Shown in pieces: positions 53,752 to 64,000 of a DNA stretch of 64,000 nt. The translations under genes were made by a program, and so were the position numbers. The DNA comes from Corella eumyota (lineage: Eukaryota; Chordata; Ascidiacea; Phlebobranchia; Corellidae). The notes below the pieces were generated by a model that had not been told where the DNA came from, did not search any database, and saw only the letters and a list, made by a program, of their open reading frames with translations. The stretch covers positions 4,960,001-5,024,000 of the forward strand of contig OY720098.1 of assembly GCA_963082875.1 (NCBI GenBank), given 5' to 3'. Positions within the stretch are counted from its first letter, which is position 1, and each line of letters begins with the position of its first letter.

Positions 53752-55928
53752 ATATAGACCACAATCAATTATATATATATACAATTTATAAAGAGTACGA
53801 ACAAATTAAACACTTTATTCAAGGACAAGTTTAACACCCATGAGGCAGTTAGTTTAATTGTGCACATAGTTTATTTGTGTATTTTAGTTAGCAAATGTAA
53901 GTTGTCATTTTTGTCATTTTTTCCGTCGCATTATTGAAATATTTATTATATTATTAATCACTGTCATCAATGCGTGGAAAACCAAAATAAATAAAAAAAA
54001 CAAAGAAAAAACATAATAAGTCATGTAAATTGGTCACTATTTGTAATGTTAAAATCGGAAGAAACTGTGTTTAATTTCCTATTTAATTTAACCAATATTA
54101 TTTCACAAATGCGAGATGATACACAAGTTTAAAAATGTAGGCCTTTCTCGATACAGATACACTCAATTAACACACCCAATTTTGGATTATTACTTACAAG
54201 TTTTTATATAGAATGAGTAGCCTATAAAATAAGGTTGAAATATATTATAAAAAATGTAGTCGATTTTTCTTGTGTATTATGTAGCCGTGATTATGTTAAT
54301 TTTTATGTTTTTATAGTAGTAGTTAGTTTAAATAAATATTATGCAGCCTATCGAATGATAATATTAGGTACGCGTTTGACCAATAAATAGATGTTGCCTG
54401 TAGACTTAGCTTGGTTATTTTAAATATTTTGGACTGGTCCTTAGCCTTATAGCTTTGTACGGAGACGTATTGTACCGATGCTTAATATTAACTTTTATTA
54501 TTTTTTAGTTATTTTTATGATTTATTTTTCCTGACCACTTTTTCTACAGTTATACCGAATAGCTTAAGTGTCAAAGTGCCCTTCATTTGTTTAAATAGTA
54601 GAAAGTTTGTTTAATCTGTCGTTAGCTCTTACATAAAGGAGAATGAAAAAGGCCAAGTTTAAACAAATTTGTATAGTAGTCCCAAGTCTACACCGGTTAG
54701 CCCCAAAATAGCTTAAAATTATTTCAAAAAAATTGCTGCGTCATACCGTGTGGTTTTGATCAAGAGAAAATCGCTTTATATATTAAGCAGATATTAATTT
54801 AATGACGATTGCCCACGCACAACTCACATACGTGACAATTAGGTTATGTCGTTATTAAAATTCGTTTTAGAAAGTTTTCAAAAATATCTGAAAGTTTCAA
54901 AAAACCACAAACGAAAAGAAGGTATTAAAGTGTTTACGCAAAGATACGTTGTTAATGGAACAAGCAACGTTAATACACAATAGAGATATCAAACTGTTTA
55001 CAGAACAGTTATCGACTTTAGCTAATCCAGCAAGACTTGTGTGGTCAAACTCTCAACTTATTTATCTTTAGTAGTAAGTGAAAACAGGCCACCAAAAGAT
55101 ATAAACAATAGTTTAAATTTTTGCCACTTTTAGTCTGATTACAATTTAAGTTGTTAGAAAAATATTAAAAAAGGCAGTATAAAGTCATTATACGCGTGAA
55201 TTTCATAAAATTTAAAAATAGGAAAATTATTGGCGTACAAACAAATTATAGTGAGCCCAGTCTTCCATCGTAAGAGGTTATAACATTCTTACCGTTTAAA
55301 ATGTACCCCAATCCAATTTTAAAGTATTTTTAATTTAAAGTAACCAACTCGAACTAATTCTTTGCATATTATTAAACTGTAAAGCTTTGGTGTATTTAAA
55401 ATGTGACTTCATTGCTTAAAATTGATTGATTGAACGTGATATGTTTAATTCAAAACAATGCATTTTCGACAGAAAGTTACATTGTAATGTCCGGCCACAC
55501 CAGCTAAAATTAATTGATTGCACACATGATGTCATTTTTTTTAAAGTAAATTTTAATTATTTTGGTGTAATTAGTAAGATTTGTTTTGATTGTAAAAACA
55601 TTTCAATATTTTCTGCGAGTTTAAGTTTTAAGACAATGTATTTAGGACATGTTTAGTTAAAGTGCAAGGCCATATCGTAAAAAATGTACTAATAAGCTAT
55701 ACCATTTTACAAATTCAAAATTCGTGACATTAGACTACAGTTTTAGCAGACGAAAATTGCTAATTTCATTCTAAGTCTGGTAAATTTCCTTTCTAGGGTC
55801 GTGCAGTAATAAAAGGTATAATTTAGGGCAGTTTTACAATAATTTTTTTAATAAAAATTTTAGGGTTAACCAATCTTTTTATAATAATCTAAAAAATTAG
55901 ACGTATAAGTTTGGATTTGATCAACAAT
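53752..55928. other. 2.2-kb AT-rich intergenic region
   Basis: Upstream of the multi-pass membrane gene. I see no exon, repeat or RNA gene. A plus-strand frame at 55426-55656 is AT-biased and unmatched. Confidence 0.45.
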
Positions 55929-57525
55929 ATGAAATTGTCGGAGAGTTTAATGTCCATCGGTACATTTTTGTACACTTCTTATGTTACTTACACGTTTTTC
56001 ATTTTTGCTATTCATGATCGGTTCCCAAACTTACCCATGGCAGGTAAGTTGATTGTTTTAATATGTAGACGACGTCGAGTTTGAATTTTTTTAAAAACTG
56101 AGATAAAAAAGTAAAAAAAAAAATTGTTAGCACGTTAAACCCATAACATTTTTGGTATTTTACGTTAGATTGGTTTGTGGGTATTATTCCACAACTTACC
56201 AAAAAGTATTTCGTCGACGCAAATCCGGATATAAAATTTGTAAGTATATGCTTACATATATCTGGCAATAAATAATAAACAGTATATTAAAAAATTTCAA
56301 CTTTTTGCGTAAATCATAAATAAATAAATCGTAACTGACAACTTAAGTTATATTCTGAAAACTTAACTTTGTGTAGTTTTAAGTTCAATAATTTGTAAAC
56401 AAAATTTGTCATTTGTTTAAGCTTGCGATTCAATGGCCAATCCTTTTCGGTTCCAAGTTATCTTGCTTGTTGTTCATGGCTTATGAATCAAAGTATTACA
56501 AGATATTCACCTACGTGAGTTTTTGATTTTACAACATAAAAAAATCTAAAACAAAAATCATTCTATGATATTTAAATGGGCATTTTGTTGTGTAGAGATT
56601 TTACCTAATGTGGAATTTATCAATGTTCGGAACATTTTGTTGGACCTTCGCTTTTTCGAATGAAAGACCTAAACTCAGTTTTTTGTCTGTTATTATAACA
56701 ATAGTGTGTTCGATCTACCTTATATACATAACCTGTAAAAGATCATTGGCAAAAACGGGCGATGGACAAGGTTTTCCAACAATACCGGGTAACTGAACTT
56801 TAAATATAAGACCTTGGCTTTTAAAGTGATATACTTACATTTTAAGTAATTTGTAGCCTCAAGATACTGGTATTACAAAAATTTCATTGCAAGTACCGTG
56901 GGAATTGCTGCTACTTGGGCTTTCGTTGCAATGATAGCCACGCATGCAGATTTTCTTTGCTATCGAGGCTCATATGGATTGGCCAAAGCACAACCAGGTT
57001 AATAATCGCAATTTAAATTTTTGCGGCTTTTAATAGGCTACTAATTGTTTATTCGACCTTTTCCTTTAAAAAAAGAGGGTTACATAAAAACTAAAATTAA
57101 TTTTGCAATTGTTTTTGCACCAGGATTGTTTAGCTGTTATAACGCGAGCACTATTGCCTATACCACGAACCTTATCTTTCAGCTAATCTGGGCCTATTGC
57201 GACATAGTAGCTTTTCCATATTACTGTGATTGCATTTACACCCTCTACACACACGGATCTTTCTGCATGTTTGGCCTCTTTTACAGTCACTACTACTATG
57301 ATACAGGTAATATAAGAGAGTTTAAAAAATAAACAGTTAAAGTTCATTTGTCCAGACTTTTGCACTGTAGTTTAAAATAAACTATTATGTTTTTTTTCAG
57401 GAATGACCCTGCACAACGGGATAAGTTTGTTCTCTGGCGTACTTTACCTGTTTCTTTTTATCTTTCGAAACAACCTGAAATCTCTTGTTGCTGGAAAAAC
57501 ATTTCACCCAATAAAAAACGAATAA
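55929..57525 (+). CDS. Multi-pass membrane protein of unknown family, 306 aa
   Basis: Seven exons that hold frame: 55929-56043, 56169-56239, 56422-56514, 56596-56788, 56857-56997, 57124-57306 and 57401-57525. The product starts MKLSESLMSIGTFLYTSY and ends HPIKNE. I count about seven or eight hydrophobic spans: near residues 10-30, 62-82, 96-115, 124-142, 170-190, 215-236, 242-262 and 274-292. Polar landmarks are IHDRFPNLPMADWF between spans 1 and 2, YRGSYGLAKAQPG with a Cys before span 6, and a Cys/Tyr-rich PYYCDCIYTLYTHGSFC in the second half. The overall plan is a small eukaryotic six-to-eight-TM protein, but I cannot place it; the Frag1/DRAM/TMEM150 group was considered without convincing motifs. 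The start is the first ATG in frame with the first span. Confidence 0.7.
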
Positions 57526-57886
57526 AGGACAAAGGTTACCATTGAAACGTAACACAATGTAAAATTCTATTAATATCAATAATGTTAAATATTTTTTTTT
57601 GAATTTAAAATAGTATGCATGTACACATTCTTTAAGCTTATACTTTTAAAGATTTTTTTAACGAAAATCATTTTTAATAAAGTTTTTTTTTTTAACGAAA
57701 ATTATTTTTTAATTTTTAAATTAACATTCTTAAAACATCAAGTTGTGTAAAAGCATCATTTCGTTATGCCTACTACACGTACTTTTCTTTGTTAAATTGT
57801 GTATTAAATACATCATATATTTTTAACCATTGTAGCGTCATAACCCTTGTGTATTATTATAACAATAAAATATTAAAAAAAACGTA

Positions 57887-58730
57887 ATGAAGTTTAAATT
57901 CTTCTCGATTTTGATTGAAATTAGCCACAGCATGTATCAGCAAGGAAACAAATCAATGGCTAACGGTGACTCTGAAACGACTTTACGTCGCCGACGACCT
58001 AACCTTTGGAGAAGTGAAGATATTTCTGAAATAAATGAAAAGCTAAATGAAAAGGTTTCTGAAAAAGGAGACTTGTCAAATAGAATTAGTAAATTAAAGA
58101 AAACCACACCTGCAGATAACTCCACAAAGAAACAGGGTAAGTTAACGTGCTAGGTTGTCAAGTACTTTATTGTAAAATTGGCTAAGTTAAAAACTGAATA
58201 GCCTACCTTTTGTTAATATAGAGACAGAAAATAGCAGTTCAGAAGAACTAAAAAAAGAACAGGTTTTAAAAAATCAGGACCAAAACGTAGCAGAAAATGA
58301 CTTCATTACCACTTCAGAGTTACCGAAAAGTCCATCAAGATGTTCTACGTTCAGCAACATCAAAGAGATATTTAAATCTGCTTTCAATATTGATCAAGCT
58401 CCGGGCAGGCAAACCGGTTTTTACCGGATCCATCCGGTATCAGCAAAAAATATGTACAAAGAATTAGTTGATGATAATCTCGACAAGGAAAGAAACAACT
58501 TCGTGAAAAAAGCAAATGAAGAAAGGTGGCGACGATTCGAGGCCAAGGCAAATCAAATAATAAATGACCACGTGAAGCAGGAATCGGCCAATGATAATGT
58601 CACATATAAAATAGAAGACGAAGTGATGGAAAAATGTGGCCGAAGAATAGAGAAATTTTTTATTATTTTGTGCGCGGTTGTTATATTTGTGTGTTATCCA
58701 GTTGCATTTCTTTTGCTAAAACTAAAATAA
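57887..58730 (+). CDS. Hypothetical single-span (tail-anchored?) protein, 237-252 aa
   Basis: Two exons: 57887 (or 57932)-58136 and 58222-58730. The upstream sequence TTTTGATTGAAATTAG just before CCACAGCATG looks like a 3' splice site, perhaps for an untranslated exon or a spliced-leader addition. In that case translation starts at 57932 (MYQQGNKSMANGDS, 237 aa). The protein is basic and Ser-rich at its N-terminus (LRRRRPNLWRSEDIS), then acidic and disordered. An amphipathic helix follows (NFVKKANEERWRRFEAKAN), and it ends in one hydrophobic span FFIILCAVVIFVCYPVAFLL followed by four residues. That layout suits a tail-anchored ER or mitochondrial protein. I recognise no family. It lies about 360 bp after the preceding membrane gene on the same strand. 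Confidence 0.6.
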
Positions 58731-58897
58731 AAACATTGAAGAATTTTCCCCATTCCAAGTTTTAGACAAAATTTTGCATTTATTACAAAAACTTAAAGAA
58801 AAAAGTTAAGTTTAGCAAAAACCCAAAACATTTGTAAAAAAACGTGAAAAACTTGGAAAAACGTGAATTTTTTTTTACTTAAACCTTTAATTTAAAG

Positions 58898-61800
58898 CTA
58901 AGTCGTGTGTGAAAAACCAATATCCGATGGTTTGGCAGAAACGTATCCTGATGTCACTGTACTGTTAACCTCACAACATTTTGCTACGTCACCTGTTTGT
59001 GAAATTTTCGCCTTAGTCGTGTTGTTAACTTCAATTTCTGCAGCTGCAGGTAATAACGTGAAGTTGGAACAAGTTGGACTTGTTGACCTTTTTTTGGTTA
59101 CGTTATCACACATGCTTTCGTCCTGCGGTTCCCATTTTTTTTTCCCATTTTTAATAGCATTTTCATAAATACCCCTTAACCTGCCAGTAACAAAAAAGCG
59201 ATAAATGTCAATGTGGAAATATTTAAAAAAATTACAAATTTTGATTTTTACTGTTTCAGGTATTCTGTTAAAGCAGATTCATTTAATCTTGAACTTCTTG
59301 CAACTTGCAATAATTGTGTTGCAAACCTAAAGGTAAATCGTAATGAGAGATAAACACATGTTGTGGTAAAAAATATATTACAAGTTGCGCATGATAAAAT
59401 GATGTGAGTCACAGTATATATTACACTATTTACAAAACAAACCTGTATGATGCATTTGATTTAATCTTTTCCATTAATTTATTAGCATCCAACGATTCCT
59501 TTTTCTTAGTAATGCTTGATGCTATATTATAGGCTTTCGACATTACGCTTGCAGGAAAATTAAATAATTCGGCCAATTTTAAACCTGTGTAGAAAGTTAG
59601 AACAAAAAATATGTGTTTTGGATGTATATTATATTTCAAAAATAAATAAAATTGGTTTTACCGTAATGCACTTCAGCAGTAAAGCCGCGTGACAACGCGT
59701 ACGTAAATTGAATTGTGGTTAAATTTCCTTTGCTGCGTGAGACATGTTGAATCTAGTATGTAAACTATGTTGTTGGATAACCGCAATATATGTATAAATA
59801 TATTTAAAATCGCATTTACTTGAAAATGATAGTTTTCCACGTTTGGATAGACCGTTTGAAGCCTGCAAATCTCCAAAAAGTGTGTTGCAAAAAATGTAAA
59901 TGCCTAAAAAAAATGTTTTGCAAAAAAATAAAAAAACAGCATACTTTTTTTTTAATTTGACAATAACTTTATCAATAACAAAAAAGTATAATTACCTTTT
60001 GTGAAAGGAGAAATTCTGAAATAGCCCAACACAATCCCACGCCTTCCTCGCTAGAAGTACCCCTGCCAAGTTCATCTATTATAACTAGACTGTTTTCTGT
60101 CACATTCTGCATGATATAGTTGACCTAATTGCAATGAAAAAATTATATTAAAAAAAATAACAAAAAAAGAACTTACACGGTATAATTTTTCCACCATTTA
60201 TTTCAAATGGTAAAATTAAATAATTTTAATGTTTAGAAGATTGATAATTAAAAATTATGTCACTTTAAATTAAATTTTTCCGGTAAATTATTAATAATAT
60301 AAAGGATGCTCACTTCCTTCATTTCGAGCATGAAAGAAGAGGAGTTTGTTTCCATATCATCATCACTTCCCACCCTGGAGAAGATTTGATCAGCAATCCT
60401 GAATGATGCAAACTCGGCAGGAACAAAACATCCAATTTGAGCCATAATCTTGGATAAAACAATAAAAAACATTAATTTATCAATTTGGATTTTATTCTAA
60501 TATATAATTTAAAATCTCTAGGATAAAATAAGTTAAGGAAATTTTATATACAATGTACAAAATAAACCAATAATAAAGTAAATTTCTAAACATAAAAATT
60601 ACTAAGTAAAAAAAATCTACCTGTAGAAGAGCAATGGTTTTAAGATAAGTCGACTTTCCACTCATGTTTGGTCCAGTAATAATATTTAGGTTTGTACCAT
60701 CTGAAGCATATATGTTGTTTGGAATGAGGTTTGGTGAATATTTGTTTAAAACTGGGTGCCGACCATCCCTTACTGCTAATGTTTGAGTAAATTCCGGTCG
60801 AACTATGTTAAAAAGTATTTAATATTCCAACAAATATTACTTAAAAAATATAGTAAATAAAAAGTAAGAGTAAATAAAATTTGATTAATTAGAAAACTGG
60901 CCATTTTGGTGATATATCATTCTTAAAACAATATTATGCTTTATATACCAAGTTTTGAGGTGGTATTCAGAAGGGCAAATGAAAGCACCATGTCCAAGGT
61001 TGAAACTATTTCTGACAGATTATAAAGACATCCAATACTACCTCTTACAGCAATTAAAAGATCAGTTACCAAACTAAAAAATAACAAATGTACATGTTAA
61101 AATATGGCCTTCAAAATAAAAAAAATACATTTTTTAAATAAAAGTACTTAAAAATATAAAATAGTTAGCCTACCTATCTGCAAGCAAAATAATGTTTGTT
61201 ACAGAATGTTCAATTTTAGTATTTAATTGAATAACATCTTGAGTCGTGAAACTAATGGTTTTGTTTATTTTGGAGACCTAGTAACATAAAGAAACATATA
61301 TCGTAAACCTACACAATAATGATCATAATTTGCTACGAAAATAAATAAAAAAAAAATTTCAAAATACAAAACCTTAATAAATTCGCTTGGTAGTTCAGGT
61401 GCATCTTTAGCAGGCATTTGTATGTAAAACCCCCTTGATGAATTGTAAGTACACTTTAATGGTAGGCCATGTTTTTCACCAAGTTGGTGGATAACATCTA
61501 TGCAAAAAGAAATTGAATGCCAAGCAAAATAGCGTGTTTTCAAGGACTATATTAAAATAATCCATTTTTATATAATAACCTACTATTTCCTACATAAATT
61601 AAAATTGGTTTAAAAGTTTACCGTTGACATCATTAATCAGTTCAGTGTAAGAAACTCTTGACAAATCAAGAACCCCATTAATCCCTTGTTTAACTGCATA
61701 ACAACGTTGCATTTTTACATTGAGTTGTCCTTTATGCAATTTGGCATCTTCATGAATAACCTTGCTTAACATTTCCAAAAGGCAAGCTGTAAAACATCAT

Positions 61801-64000
61801 AAAAAACAGAGAAATAAATTTAAAAATCAATCTACCAACTGGGTCTAAATTAATTTAACCCACTCACAAAATCTTGCATCTTTTAGTGCAGCTTTATAAG
61901 CTTGGAATAAATCACATTTTGAATCAGCTAAGGCTTCCTACGTTGAAAAGTTAATATTTTAAACAAACTAATAATTTATAACAGTAAGACTAAATTAAAA
62001 AAAGTATAATCTACAAAAAACAACGAAGGTAGCCTTTTCACTCACCAGAAGGATAGGAACAAGGATTGTGACGTGTTTTAGATAAATACAAGTTGTGATG
62101 TGATTTTCTCTTGATTTGTCTGTATTTTGTTTTGGAATTTGAACCAAAGAAGACAACAAATGATCAATGTCGATTTCGAATCTGCTTAAAACTGAATGCA
62201 AACTGTAAAATAAAGTAATTTTGCAATCTGTTTGTAACATTAATAGTTTATTAACTCGTTAAATATCAGAAAACTGAATTAGACCACGCTTTTGCCATTG
62301 CTAAATTGTTTTACCTAAAAAATAGTTCTGAAGATTCAGAAAGTTCTTCAACTGCATCCAACCTTGCTTGAATAGTTGCAAGATTATTCGGAGGTTGTAA
62401 AATGTTACTACGTAACATTCTAGTGCCACCTAGTGTCTTTGTGCGATCTAGAATTCCAAACAAAGTGTGGTTGCTTCTATATTTATAAAAGCAAAATATT
62501 TACATTATATTATATGTTGTTAGTAATCTTATTTAATAGCAATTAAAAATTTTTTACATATTTTTTACCTTGCTATGTACATATAACTTACTTAGGATTG
62601 TTAAGATTAACTAACAGCTCTAAAGCTGATGCTGTTCGAGCATCGATTAAGGTCGTTTGTTCACTTCCCTTAAAAATAATCCTTATTGATTGTGGGGCAT
62701 AAATTGTGTTTTGCATAAACTCTACAAACTTGAGTAGTGCACCAGTTGCAGCCAAGCAATAATATCTAAAAATAGATAATATATATACATATATATATAA
62801 ATTTGGAACGTATTGCTTAAAGATGATCTAGATTAAACTTAAATAAACAGTATAAATATATATATATAAAATCTAAAAAAACACTTCGCTTTAAATTAAT
62901 TTTCCTTTTCACCTTCCAAAAAAGAGTAGTTTCAAATTTTCTAACTTTATACTAACTTTGATTTAACATCAATTACAACTGAACTATTTTCTCTCATAAC
63001 TAAACGTTTAATATTATCCATTCCTCTAGCCTCATTAAAGTAGTGCCGCTGAACTGTTGTTATTTTTGAATTCTAAAAAATGTCAAATAATATGATTATA
63101 AAGTGTTTAAGAACCAAAACCAAAAAAGATAATGCTAAAAATAACTAAAAACTTTTAGTTTAAAAATAAAATTTATCTCAAATAAATAAAAAAAACATTT
63201 CAAATATATACACACACCTCAAAATTTTCATTGATAACTTTAAAAACTTCTGCCATTTTTCCATTATCACACATTGTACTTGGAAATATTATTTCGAGCG
63301 GTGAAAGAACATTAAGTTTAGTAATTGTTTTCACATAAGTTTGTGAATCAGAAAACTGAGAAAGAATCAGTATTGGCTTCTTAAGGTCTATGGAAGCTAA
63401 TCCTACTTCGCCCCTGTGTAACCATTTAAAAGTTTTACCAAATAAATTACGAATTAACACTTGTTTGATAGTTACAACATGGTAACAGTATTTTAATCAA
63501 AAGTTTATTAACAATACTTATGTTATACAGATACATTACATATATTTATAGTAAGTTTTTTTTTTGTCCAAAAAAAAAAATTAATAAAAACCTTGCTAAT
63601 CCTCTTCCCTCAACAATACTGACAATCACTGAAGGCTGATGGGTTTTCGGAGTTTCACTTGATCCTCTTCCTCTAGGTGTTCCCTTATTACTTCTTGGTG
63701 TGCTTCTCATTGATCCAGAGAGACTTGGAGTAGTTATCCGTGATCCACTGTAAAAAGCCGTAAGTTTAAGCAAAAATATTAAAATAAAAACAGTTTCATA
63801 TGCAGTAAATTTGTAATAGTTTCATATGCAGTAAATTTACATGCTTCCTTTGATATTAGCCAAAGGAGTTCTTGGTGAAGTTAATGATGGCAAAAACTTG
63901 CGAGGTGCTGGTGCAACTGGAATTTGAAAAACTAAATAAAATTAAAAAATAAATTAAGTTTACTGCTTAAGGTCTAAAAACAGATCCAAAATAAATTTTG
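58898..64000 (-). CDS. MSH4: MutS homologue 4 (MSH4), partial at the 5' end
   Basis: Exons on the minus strand: 63931-63841, 63747-63592, 63413-63218, 63072-62957, 62765-62592, 62476-62315, 62202-62046, 61937-61868, 61786-61622, 61497-61373, 61277-61174, 61073-60949, 60802-60621, 60448-60314, 60124-59996, 59903-59820, 59752-59662, 59584-59443, 59326-59252 and 59180-58898. The initiator exon lies beyond 64000. Matches to animal MSH4: [42 protein letters not shown], Walker [49 protein letters not shown], Walker [14 protein letters not shown] and [14 protein letters not shown]4 pairs with MSH5 as a clamp stabilising meiotic recombination intermediates and promoting crossovers. It lacks the mismatch-binding N-terminal domain, as expected. 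All ATPase motifs look intact. The C-terminus is extended by about 90 residues rich in Thr, Ser and Cys that I do not know from vertebrate MSH4. Confidence 0.95.
63792..63838. repeat. 21-bp direct repeat, period 26, beside an MSH4 donor
   Basis: AGTTTCATATGCAGTAAATTT lies at 63792-63812 and 63818-63838. On the minus strand the copy nearer the exon forms part of the GTAAATTT donor after the exon ending at 63841, so the duplication also created a second donor-like sequence within the intron. Confidence 0.9.

Overview
The window looks like nuclear DNA of a tunicate, most likely an ascidian close to Ciona. It is AT-rich, and its chordate-type genes are cut into many small exons by introns mostly of 60-400 bp with short spacers between genes. 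Protein matches are to animal families (ODAD3/CCDC151, synaptotagmin, syntaxin-6, CacyBP, NRBF2, MSH4, CtIP). There is nothing prokaryotic and I recognised no retroviral or other virus-derived element. Species assignment is inference. I reconstructed gene models by hand from splice signals, reading frame and remembered family sequences, and checked that exon lengths keep frame. Layout: (1) 90-4239, a divergent pair of ciliary genes: the first exon of a tektin-like gene (minus) and complete ODAD3 (plus). They share about 0.75 kb of promoter with two RFX X-box-like sites. (2) 4961-9292, an 11-exon synaptotagmin (minus) with a small tandem duplication that copied a splice acceptor. (3) 12361-21162, two tandem paralogues of the NRF-6/acyltransferase-3 family with the same 14-exon layout and one nearly identical exon segment. 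(4) 21964-29091, an intronless carnitine O-acetyltransferase (minus), CacyBP/SIP (plus), and a convergent NRBF2-like gene (minus). (5) 29928-41169, a 35-exon giant NACHT/WD-repeat gene (about 2,516 aa) of the NWD type. (6) 43825-48690, syntaxin-6 (minus), which carries a textbook AT-AC U12-type (minor spliceosome) intron. (7) 50658-52385, intronless CtIP/RBBP8 (minus), followed by a 552-bp hAT-type non-autonomous DNA transposon with 8-bp target duplications. (8) 55929-58730, two orphan membrane-protein genes (a multi-pass one and a possibly tail-anchored one). (9) 58898 to the right edge, most of the meiotic mismatch-repair homologue MSH4 (minus), its 5' end lying outside the window. There is no operon-like common theme. 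The functional clusters I see are the ciliary pair at the left end and two double-strand-break/meiosis genes (CtIP, MSH4) about 6.5 kb apart at the right. The most notable signals are the AT-AC intron in syntaxin-6, the two X-boxes in the ciliary divergent promoter, the duplicated splice acceptor in the synaptotagmin gene, the conserved or converted exon in the tandem acyltransferase pair, a perfect 22-bp-arm palindrome at 24045-24090, and repeated use of AAG 3' splice sites.
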